64,000 nt of DNA from Craspedostauros australis (lineage: Eukaryota; Bacillariophyta; Bacillariophyceae; Mastogloiales; Achnanthaceae), in contig JAMXDE010000003.1 in the NCBI GenBank assembly GCA_026770025.1, forward strand, positions 1,364,001 to 1,428,000. Reading direction: 5' to 3'. A program made the translations under genes and the position numbers. Of the stretch, positions 11,501 through 20,857 are shown in pieces. Within the stretch, counting starts at the first letter, position 1. Each line of letters opens with the position of its first letter. The notes under the pieces are model-generated. The model searched no databases. It had not been told where the DNA came from and was given only the letters and a program-made list of their open reading frames with translations.

Positions 11501-13653
11501 TCCGTTCGCTGCAACCTCTTGATGTTGAAGTCGGTAGACTAATCATCCAGTAAGACCAAATCATGCCGCTGCGCTTCTCGTAACCAGCTCGCGGCGCTGG
11601 CGATTCTTCTCTCTGGAATCTTTCAACAAATCGACATCTCTCCATTCGAGAATAGTCTGTATTTCAACTGCGTGAGCGTGTTCATCGTCATTTGCAAGTC
11701 CCCTCCTCCACATCGCATGTTGGATCTCCTGCTGCCGGAGCTATCCGAACTCACGTTTTGACACCTCCACTTTGCGCTGGGTTCTTCGTCGTTGCTTGGG
11801 CGTTCTTCTATATCTGCATACGCATACCATACGAACGCATGCAGAGTACTCGTGTGCTGCTCTACACACGAAGACGAACAACGACAGCAACTGCGGTGCT
11901 GCTTCCCTTCGGTCGGCAGACTCCTGTTGAATCTTTGATGACACTACTCGTGGAGCGCCGCGAATGGTCAAATGCTCCATCTGGAGTACTCTGCGAGCTT
12001 CACTGATGTATAGTAGAGGAGTGCAGAGTGCTCTATTAGCTCGTGATGACACCCTTCTCAAGCTCAGCTTGCAACGCCAAACGGATCATTCGGACACATC
12101 CATCATAATTAAATGCTTGGCATTGTTCGTTGCGTGCCGTGCACATGCAAGAGCGCACAGCTCCCATGAGAAGGAACCGCGGATGGATGCTGTTATGACA
12201 ATGGGACTACAGATCGTATCAGGATCCCAATCCTGTATGCAATGGACAGTTTCGCACTCATCTTGAGTTTCCGACTCCTGATCTCATCGTGCACGTGTTG
12301 GTTAGTATAGCCGGGTTGAGCTTTCATGGTGCAGCCAGGATATTCCACTCCGTCGTACTCTCTTGAAAATGGAGAACTCTCCTCCAATCTGATGCAGCAA
12401 CAGCGAAGCCAATCACCACAACTCGCACGTTCTCATTCTCTCCATTCACATTGAAGGACCCATTTCGACTCCATTCGATTCCAGTGGATTCCTCTTCTCG
12501 ATCTGTTCTGTTCGGCGCTTGGTCTTCCTCCACTCGACCAATGGACACCACAGCACCAGTACGATTGTGGAATAGCGAGCTACTCCCTTCGTTTTATCGT
12601 GTTGGCATCTACAGATTCGTACGCGGCCCGCACATAAGCCACCACACCGGCTCGTTCGCCCAACTTATTCTACTCGACTGTGAGCGCATGTCTGGATTGA
12701 AACAGTTCTTGCTTCTCCGCTTTCGATGAGGCGTGGTCAATTTATTGACCACGTGGCGCTCTGCCATTCATCCTTTCACTATCACGATCCATTCCAACAA
12801 GCAACTTCAACCACCAGCATGGCGCCATGCTAGCTCATGTAACCACGGCTATCTGTCCAACATTATCAATCCGTTCTCCTCCTTCGCTGGATTCTCTCAC
12901 GGGTCGCTGAGTCAGCCTCTACCAGAAACAACGAGAGTGGAGCAGAGCAAGCACATTCTCTGCCAAACAGCGAGATGCAGACCACTCTTATTGCGTGTGT
13001 GCAACATCAAACTTGAAGAATGAACGCGAGATGGAGCCATCCCTGCAAGTTTCCCTCTGCGGAATGCCGGGGAGATTGAACGAACGAGTTTGATTTTGTG
13101 GCGCGCAAGTTATACATGGTACTACAGATATCCTATCCCTGGTACTTCACTATTTCTGAGCGCGATCATAGTACTATTGTCGACTTAATTGTTCGTTATT
13201 TATTCCCGTTTGCTAACGGACACATGTGGAGTCGGGGTGAAATACATATTATTATAACAATATTATTCCATGAAACGTGGGTGATGCAGAGCTCGTAATC
13301 GATCAGCAGACCTCGACGTTGTCCAACTCACGTCGCAGAGAAGGCCAAAACCACCCACCACAAACTCCACCATGGAACGCTTTTTTGGATCTGACCATGA
13401 TGCGGCCAAGATCGTCAACAACAACAACGTCGGATGGCGCTGACAAACGAACTCCAAACCGCGATCCGATACGACAACGGGTGGGAAAGGACATTGGGTA
13501 GTTCTACTACGACGAGTACATAACAATCACTCTTGGCTGTCGGCATCAAGTGTCCATTGAACCGCACCTCCGCTCAGAAGTCTTCTTGTCTTCAGCATTC
13601 GGAGACAGAAGCGCGAGTCGATCATAGGCACGACATCTTCCTATACTGCAATC
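8501..13653. other. Gene-poor 5.2-kb region
   Basis: Open frames on either strand are short or start at non-ATG codons, and none shows domain-like sequence. Visible structure: a 16-bp tandem repeat (10851-10920), GGTACCATA/TATGGTACC-type palindromic words (for example near 9411 and 9570), and an AT-rich patch at 13235-13268. No tRNA or transposon ends were recognised by eye. Confidence 0.5.
10851..10920. repeat. 16-bp tandem repeat
   Basis: Three exact copies of CAATGCAACAGTGCGA (10851-10898) followed by a degenerate fourth unit. It lies in non-coding DNA. Confidence 0.9.
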
Positions 13654-14688
13654 ATGGCGAGGAGACCGATCTGCATCGGAATGATGATGCCAGCGATGCT
13701 CGTCATCTTTGCCGCAAGCCTCGCAGCTACGAGCGCGTTCCAAGCAACGCCACCGCATGGGCTGATGCGAAGGCAATCAGGTTCCCAAGCATTCGCAGCA
13801 TCGGCAACTTCCCTTCGGGTATCACTGAAACCGGCTGCGTTGCCGCTGATGGATTCCGGCAAGGCCATCGCTCGCAGCGGTGAACTTCTGGTGGATCTTA
13901 CCACCGAAATGGAGATCTACGGTGGCGGTTTGTCGGCTGTTGGTGCAGCTCTTCGCAACTGCGGTGATGCGGTCGCTCAGGTGAGTCCAAGATGTACGAA
14001 ATGAATGATTGTGTTGCGTTGCCTTGGCATGTCAATGGTTTGCTTCACTTTCTCTTGGGGTGAATGCGCTCTTCGCCGTGCATGGTAGTTCACTATGATA
14101 CTGTTAGTCAAGTATCCAAGTCTAACCTCCATGCTTCTTTACCATTGCGACTGCTGCTACGTTGCAACTCGGATTCCACTTCTGTTTCCACATGCACATT
14201 CGCATGCTCCTCAACGCGTACTGTCTATGTGGATGTAACGACAGGCCGCCGCTAGCTGCCGTTTCAAGACGGGCCTCGAGCTGGTGTCGGACGAATTGAG
14301 GGAAGGCGGCGATTGCTTGATCGAGGCCGTGGACAAGCTGAAGCTTGCCAAGCAGGAAGCGGAGGCTGACAACGACGAAGATCTGCAATCCACTATCGAT
14401 GGCATGTTGAACTGTACGAAGCGCAGCGGCGAGGCGTTGGAGGCCACCGGCGCTGCCATCATGCAACGGTACCCTTTGAAGGAGATTGGCGGGCAGCTGA
14501 TCGAGTGCAGCGAGCAGTTGCTCGTGGCGTCGAAGCAGATAGAGAAGCTTGTGGTGGATAGCGAGACATGCAAATTGGCGGCGCAGCGCATGGTGTACGG
14601 ATCTGAGCAAATGCAATTGGCGGCAACGGAATTGCTAGGAACGACCCCGAAACCAAGCGGCGGTGGCAAATCGTGGTTGAAGGGATAG
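13654..14688 (+). CDS. Plastid-targeted helical protein, unknown (2 exons)
   Basis: Exon 1 is 13654-13980 and exon 2 is 14245-14688. The intron of 264 bp has a GTGAGT donor and an ACAG acceptor in phase 0, and the frame is restored exactly. The product is 256 aa. Residues 1-28 are a signal peptide (MMMPAMLVIFAASLAATSA) with Phe29 after the predicted cleavage, the ASAFAP-type heterokont plastid address, followed by a basic, Ser-rich transit region. The mature part is entirely helical with periodic Cys and Gly: the pattern GELLVDLTTEM, GLELVSDELREGGDCLIEAV, GEALEATGAAIMQ and GGQLIECSEQLLVASKQIE suggests three or four degenerate repeats of about 40 residues. Helical-bundle scaffold is the most that can be said; no family is recognised. 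Confidence 0.8.
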
Positions 14689-15390
14689 AATAGAGTGATC
14701 AGTTTGTTTTCCATAGACGTGCTTCGTCGCTTGCGTCTACTTTGATCGACTCTGCGTCACAGAGTATTCAGCTTTGCTCCGCCTCGTATAGTTGTATTGC
14801 AGGTAGAGGAGAGTGGTGTGGCCTGATTACAGAAGTGACGCAAAGTCCAGAGATGAACGATTGGAGTGGCAGTCATGGAGAAAATCAATGCACCGCACGG
14901 GCATGCGACATACCTCTCGCTGTTGATCTCCAATGCATTGCCCCTGGTCAATTGATTGGAGTCTCTAGATGATGCCTGTGTCTGTTGTGACAACGACACG
15001 GAGCATCAAAGTACGACCTATAGCACTTGTGCCCACATTCTCCGCATCTATACCCAAGGCATTAGCCATGTCTGGTTGCAATGTTTATCTCGTATTGGTC
15101 TTTGTGCTCCGTTTCGGGAAGAATGGATTCGTTTCGCGAACAACTCAACAAGAACACTGACGCCAACAAACCACACATACGGTGGAGATGATGACGATGG
15201 CGGTCGCGATGCCCACCGATGAGCTGTTGATGGATCTCTTCTTCGTTTCCTTCGCTTCCTTCTCCCACCTTGCATTCGTGCAGGGTGAAGACAAACATCA
15301 GCATCCAATCACTCACTCGCCCGCTCAAGCCAAGCCTATTATAGAATAATACATACGACTACTATAATACTGTACTTGACTACATCCACC
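14689..15390. other. Intergenic spacer
   Basis: Tandem genes on the + strand flank it. No coding support. AT-rich words TATTATAGAATAATACAT and ACTATAATACTG at about 15337-15372, 20-50 bp before the next ATG, are promoter-like. Confidence 0.45.
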
Positions 15391-16893
15391 ATGAGAATAA
15401 GCGCAACCTCGTTCCTGAGCGTGCTGGCGTTGGCCGGCACTAGCATCGTCGTTGAATCCTTTGTGATGCCATCGGCAGCAACAGCAGCGTCGGTGTCATC
15501 GGCGTCGCGTGTGTCGCAGCCACTTTCCATGTCGTCGGAGGCAGCGCCTTCCGATGTGGACAGCGAGATGACGTTGGAGGACCTCAAGATGACACTGGTG
15601 CAGTGCTGCCAGATGTCGCCCAAGCCATCCTTGTCCAAGGTGCAAGGCCTCGTGCGGGAGCTGGAGGTCAAGGCAGAGATGGTGAGCATCCGATCCAGGC
15701 ATGGTTGCGCATGGTCTTGTGGTGCAAGCCATTCCTATTCTATTCACGATGGAATATTAGTACGGCTAGCAAGGAGTATTCCACAATGCTTCATGGAAGT
15801 GAACGTCGAGAACAATCTTCATGTCTGCGTCGAAGCATTTCACTCACTATCTGTGCTTTACTGTTCGTTTCTCCAACACACTGCTCGACTCTATCTTTCT
15901 TTCTTGACCGCCTCCACAGGCCGGCGTTGGACAATCGTCTTCCTTTTCGGGCATGTTGTCTGGAGAATGGTAAGTTCTTGTGTTCTTCAACTCTCTCTCT
16001 CTCCCTGGAGATCGAGAGAGACAGAGACAGAGAAATGGTGGATGTGATTCGAGTGGGAGCAAGCCAAGAGCGTGACGGGATGCGGCTCGTGGTGGCTGCA
16101 GTACTATGAGTTATGCCGTGTCCACAGCATCCTACGAGCATCATATTCGTACTAATGTCAGTGCATGTGTTGCGTCGTTCGAATTGCAACCAACACATTC
16201 CATTGCCGTGCTTCTGCGTTTACTCGAACGCAACCTCGGGCAATAACAAACCAACCGACATGGCATGTTGTTCGTTGGTTGGTTGGTTGGTTGGTTGGTG
16301 CCCTACCGTACACGTACTACTGGTATTATGGCGCGATGCTTTCGACGGACAGGGAGCTGCTGTTTGCTCCGGAGGACGTCACGCGCTCTTCTCCATTCTT
16401 TTGGGCATTCCAACAGGCATTCCCAGAAAATTCGGATCAAATCTTCTCCATCACCGACTCCATCCCAGCACCCATCAAGGAGGTTGGACCGGCATTCCAG
16501 AACATCAACTTCGTCACGGAGACAGGACGCGGACAGTTCGTCTCACGCGTCAAGGTCGCCACCCTCGGAGGCCTTGCGACGTCCATCATGACGACGCGCG
16601 CCACGATCGTGGGCGTTGACGGCGTGGATGGTATCAAGCTGAAGGTGGAGACGACCAAGCCAGAAGAATCCTCAGCCATCGAACGCATCCCCCTTCTTGG
16701 CACCGTCATCAACCAGAATGCGCCGCCGTTCCCCAGCGGCGAGGCCTTGGAAAAGGTCAAGGAGGGTTCGTCGCAGGTGACCATGAGAACCACCTTCTGC
16801 GACGAAGGTCTCCGCATCAGCCGGTACGACGCCAAGTACGACGGGGTCTTCGTCTGGAGACGCCGTGAGTTTGCGAGTTACGAGATGCTGTAG
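15391..16893 (+). CDS. Plastid lipid-associated (PAP/fibrillin) domain protein (3 exons)
   Basis: Exons 15391-15681, 15920-15969 and 16353-16893; the introns (238 and 383 bp) have GTGAGC and GTAAGT donors and CAG acceptors. The product is 293 aa. The N-terminus MRISATSFLSVLALAGTS plus ES/FVMP is a bipartite plastid presequence. The mature protein has a helical start (MTLEDLKMTLVQCC) and then the fibrillin hallmark reconstructed across the second splice: GMLSGEW joined to ELLFAPEDVTRSSPFFWAF. It continues through RVKVATLGG, IKLKVETTK and the C-terminal TTFCDEGLRISRYDAKYDGVFVWRR, typical of PAP domains, which bind small lipophilic molecules at thylakoids or plastoglobules. Intron 2 contains a TTGG tetranucleotide run (about 16274-16299) and a CT-rich/GA-rich inverted stretch near 15990-16035. 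Confidence 0.88.
16274..16299. repeat. TTGG tetranucleotide microsatellite (intronic)
   Basis: Six consecutive GGTT units inside intron 2 of the PAP/fibrillin gene. Confidence 0.85.
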
Positions 16894-17472
16894 AGTATTT
16901 CGTCCGTACACGTAAAATATAGTAGGGTAGAGTAATGCTCTACGGATATGCCATCGTGCCAGTGCATGCTCCACTCTTCCTATTCATCTGCCCTTTCACA
17001 AGCACATCTTGCACCGCAGATGCTACCCATTGTGACAAACATATAATGGGACCCTACTGTTGAGAAAGAAAGGATAGTGGAGACTCCAAGAGGATACTCG
17101 TATGTGAAGTACACGGTAGCGGAGCCGCCGTGTGGTAAGAATGTCGGAGACTATGTCTAGGTTTCGGATTAGCCTGAGTCGCCACACGAGGTCTATCCAC
17201 GAGCTCCCTAGTTCGACCATGGCCATCGACAGCCGTTCAAATCGTAGGCGAATTTCGTTCGGCGATTTGTTACTCGTCGCAACACGAGCAATCTCGCCAA
17301 AGTCCATCGAAATGCCACCACACACACCATCACAGACAAAGCAACTGCTGATCGACTATCATCGACACTGAGGCCGCACGCACGTACACTCGCAATCAAA
17401 CGACCCGCTGAATATCCGTGCTCTGCAACAGCAACGTGACAGTAGAGAAGAATATCCGAACGTTGTGACACG
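16894..17472. other. Intergenic spacer
   Basis: No coding region recognised between the PAP and TPR-prefoldin genes. It holds GTAGGGTAGAGTAATGCTC just after the PAP stop. Confidence 0.45.
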
Positions 17473-18925
17473 ATGATCAATTCCAGCACGGCAGCAGAGC
17501 ACAAGGAGTGAGTGGATCCTCCGACCGGGGGCTTGCTTCAGCTCTCTCCCTTCGACTGATTTCGCGTGTGGGGCTGCGCGATCTCAGCGTATGCACCACG
17601 CCCTCATGCGCCTTGACAACATGCACGCAACATGCATTCTCACAATCGCTTTGCTGCTCACGATCGCTGTTTCCACAGACTTGGCAACAAGGCATTCACA
17701 TCCAAGAAGTTCGAGGAGGCTGTCGGACATTATTCTGATGCGATCAAGATCGATGCCACCAATCACATCTTCTTCTCCAATCGGAGGTAAGTGAGACAAA
17801 ACGGCCTCGCACCACGACGTCAGGCAATGCACTGTGATGCTGTGAGCTCTTTGGAGAGCTAATTTTTGGACGTTTGTCATTGAATGCGATGTCATTGTTT
17901 GCCATGGAGATATATATATTATACCTTCGGAGTACGAGTGCGGCAATGTTCCATGCCATTCTTGACTTGGCATCGTGAAGAAGAGCAATGCATCAAGGCC
18001 ATTTTGGCGATAAGCGATGGTATGAGCCGCAGCGGAGGGATCCATCATGTCTGAAGCCACCAATGCCACAGCAAAGTGAATGATCGCCGCATTGAACATA
18101 CTCCACTCTGCACACACAAGGTGAATACACACACTTCGCTGACCACCAACGCTTCAATCGACAAAAATCCTTTCATATCCATACGCCATCACCATACTCG
18201 CACATTTTCATGACGCACATGTTTTATACATGCTTCGTACATGCGTTGCATTCGCACTCGCACTTGAACCAACACTCCACAGCGCTGCCAACTTCGGATT
18301 GAAAAAGTTCGATGACGCCGCCAAGGACGCCAAGGAATGCATCCGCATCGATCCCTCCTTCATGAAGGGGTACTACCGCTTGGCCCAAGCACAGAATGAG
18401 CTCAAGGCGTACGACGCAGCGCAATCCACCATCAAGCAGGGATTGGCGCTGGATGCCAACAACACACAGCTCCTCAAACTGATGCGCGAGACGAAGCAGA
18501 ACAAGAGGCTCGCCGAGCAGCAGAAGGACGCCGCGACGTCAATGCCATTGCCAACCACCGGCAAGCAACTAGACAGCGCCACGACGAAGGAACTGCAGGA
18601 TCTGCAGATCCAGTACAGCCAATCAACGCGCGAATACAACGCTGTCCAGGCCCACATGAATAAATCGCTACGAGAGCAGAAGATGCAACAGGTAACGCAG
18701 GAGGAGCTGGGGAAGGACGATTCCAACCTCGCCATGTACAAGTCAGTCGGCAAGGTCTTCGTCAAGTCCAGCAAGGAGAACATCATGGAGTACCTGGAGA
18801 CCAGCGTTGCGGAGCAAGGCAAGAAGCAGAAGGACATGACACAGAAATTGGAATACCTGGAAAAGCGCATCAAATCGCAGCGACAGAACATGGAGGAATT
18901 GGTCGGCATGGGAAGCGGTAATTGA
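17473..18925 (+). CDS. TPR-clamp / prefoldin subunit fusion co-chaperone (3 exons)
   Basis: Exons 17473-17507, 17679-17786 and 18283-18925; the introns (171 and 496 bp) have GTGAGT and GTAAGT donors and CAG acceptors. All phases agree, giving 261 aa. Residues 9-118 are three TPR motifs of the Sti1/HOP type (KELGNKAFTSKKFEEAV, NHIFFSNRSAANFG, SFMKGYYRLAQAQ). All five dicarboxylate-clamp residues are present with HOP TPR1 spacing: K11, N15, N46, K76, R80. This predicts binding of Hsp70/Hsp90 EEVD tails. After a short linker, residues about 145-258 look like a beta-type prefoldin (subunit 1-like): a coiled coil, the hairpin core NLAMYKSVGKVFVKSSKEN, and a second coiled coil (KLEYLEKRIKSQRQNMEELV). 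A cytosolic or nuclear adaptor between Hsp70/90 and prefoldin clients is inferred. Confidence 0.88.
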
Positions 18926-19549
18926 AGATAGATTCCGCATTCTACTACTCGTAGTACCATCGAGGGTGCTCCACTGAACTCTGGGCAGCATTGTGTTGCG
19001 CGGCACTGCACCATGCGAATACTCTTGTCATGCTTCAACGGCGCCTGTGCGGATGCAGAAAGTGCCGATGGGACGAACCAAACGATTGTCGCAGATCTCC
19101 ACAAAGGTCGCCGTACCATCGCATGAGGACTACTGTTTCCATCGCTACTGCTGCTGTCACTATCGTTGGGATTGTTGCTGTTGTTGTAATTGATTGTGTT
19201 AGAGTGGTGATTAACGAAATGAAATTATTGTATGCAGGGGGAACTGAAAAAAGGTTTTGGAAGGTGGATTGGATGGCTCGATACACGTTTGTCACCCGAT
19301 TTCCAATGCTATGTCTGTGTGTGCTTTTTGTGTGTTTGGTTTGGCCATGTTGGTCCGCCAGTCCTATCCTGCGGAGATAGTTCGAAGTAGCGGTGGTGAT
19401 GTTGGGGGTGTTTGTGGGGCGACGATGGTGGTGATTAAAAAGGACATCATTCGCCAGCGGGATTGGAATACACTCTCGTGTGTATTGGTTGGTTCTGGCA
19501 CGGCATGGTGTGCCATGATGTGCCATGATGTGTCATGCACCTGCGCTGC
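18926..19549. other. Convergent intergenic spacer
   Basis: Lies between the TPR-prefoldin gene (+) and HA protein 2 (-). It contains CTACTACTCGTAGTA near 18948 and a short TGTGCCATGA tandem (about 19506-19536). No gene seen. Confidence 0.45.
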
Positions 19550-20857
19550 TTACTTCGTTGGTCGGACCTCCCAGTCGAACTGTATGCTCTCCAGCAACCG
19601 GATGCGATGCTGGGACATGGCCGATTGGCGCCCTTGGAAGAAGAGCTTGTACTGTCGTCGTTGGCACTTGACCCACGTGGCGAGCTTCTTGTCGGTGAAG
19701 GTGGAGGGCACGTGGCAGGTGTTGTGCTGCTGCTTGTACTCCACCAGGGCCGAGTACTTCTCGCACCAGTTGGCCTCGTGCGAGTCCCAGACGAATTCGA
19801 CGTCGTTGAGGAGCTGCAAGCGCTCGGGCGTCATGGAGGACGACTGCGAGCTTTGCAGCATCTTGTACTGCCGGCGCTGGCGCTTGACCCAGCGTGCCAG
19901 CTGCGGGTTCTTGGGGTACGTGTGGGGGACGGCGGAATGGCCGTTCTCGGCGAAAAAGAGTTTGAGCTCCTTGTACCGCGCCGCCCACTTCTCCTCATGG
20001 AATGGCTTGAGGTGGGTCATTGTGGTGTCGACCTTTTTGGTGCTGCCGTTCGCTTTGCTCGTGTCATTGTCGCTGCGGCTGCTGCCGTTGGGGGTGCTGT
20101 GGACGCTCTCATCGTTGTGGCTGTCCGCGCTCGTCTTGGATGATGTGGATAATGATGACGACGACGAAGACGAAGATGTGACCTGCGCGGGGATGGCGGC
20201 GGCTGCACGTGTGGAGGACAGTGATGATGAGAACACCTGTGTCGGTGCCGCCAATGGAGATCCAACGTACGGGGCAGTTCCCATGGATGATGATGCCGAT
20301 GCGGTCGAAACGATGGTTGCCGATGATGACGGGACCTGGTCGGAAACGGACAAGCTCGAGACGCTGTTGTGATGGTCCTCGGTGTGGCCGAACATCATCT
20401 GGGGGTGGTACGTCTGCATCAGGAGGTGATACGAGTTGGCATCGGCGGCAGGCACAACTGCGCCAGAGTCGGGTGAGATCCAATCCAGCGAGCTGGTGCT
20501 GCCATTCATGGCTGCCAGGACGCTGGGGTCTGCCGCCGACAGAGCGTGGTCAAAGTCGAAGATCTTTGACATGGTGGCAGGTGAGTCGACTGGGAATGGA
20601 TCGGCACCGGTTGTGTCCATCTCGTATGGGTTGTGGCGCTCGGGGATGTGATGTTGATCCACAAGCACCGTCGTTGGCGTGACGAGCGTCGACGACGGCA
20701 TTCCTCCCGTGAGCGTGGGAGTCGATGGCAGGGACATGGGTGAGAATGTTTCCATGAAGCTGCCTCGAACGGTTGTTCTTGTGCAGTATGGTGACAGCGC
20801 CAAGGTTGCGATGGCGTTGTCGGTGTTGCTCTTTTTGCTGGAGACTTCCGTGCACAT
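19550..20857 (-). CDS. HA-repeat (helicase-associated domain) protein 2
   Basis: Single exon, 435 aa; the first in-frame ATG is at 20857, and the longer open frame upstream is Thr/His-rich and starts at a non-ATG codon. About 280 disordered residues (Ser/Thr/Ala/Pro, a long Ser run near SSSSSSSSLSTSSK) precede two HA repeats at about 285-432. They are KWAARYKELKLFFAENGHSA with LARWVKRQRRQYK, and WCEKYSALVEYKQQHNTCHV with LATWVKCQRRQYKLFFQGR, ending in LLESIQFDWEVRPTK. Order, spacing and signature residues match HA protein 1 (6938-8500), so they are paralogues. There is no helicase domain. Nucleic-acid binding is inferred from the family, with a regulatory role possible but unproven. Confidence 0.85.
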   Translation of the reverse strand: MCTEVSSKKSNTDNAIATLALSPYCTRTTVRGSFMETFSPMSLPSTPTLTGGMPSSTLVTPTTVLVDQHHIPERHNPYEMDTTGADPFPVDSPATMSKIFDFDHALSAADPSVLAAMNGSTSSLDWISPDSGAVVPAADANSYHLLMQTYHPQMMFGHTEDHHNSVSSLSVSDQVPSSSATIVSTASASSSMGTAPYVGSPLAAPTQVFSSSLSSTRAAAAIPAQVTSSSSSSSSLSTSSKTSADSHNDESVHSTPNGSSRSDNDTSKANGSTKKVDTTMTHLKPFHEEKWAARYKELKLFFAENGHSAVPHTYPKNPQLARWVKRQRRQYKMLQSSQSSSMTPERLQLLNDVEFVWDSHEANWCEKYSALVEYKQQHNTCHVPSTFTDKKLATWVKCQRRQYKLFFQGRQSAMSQHRIRLLESIQFDWEVRPTK

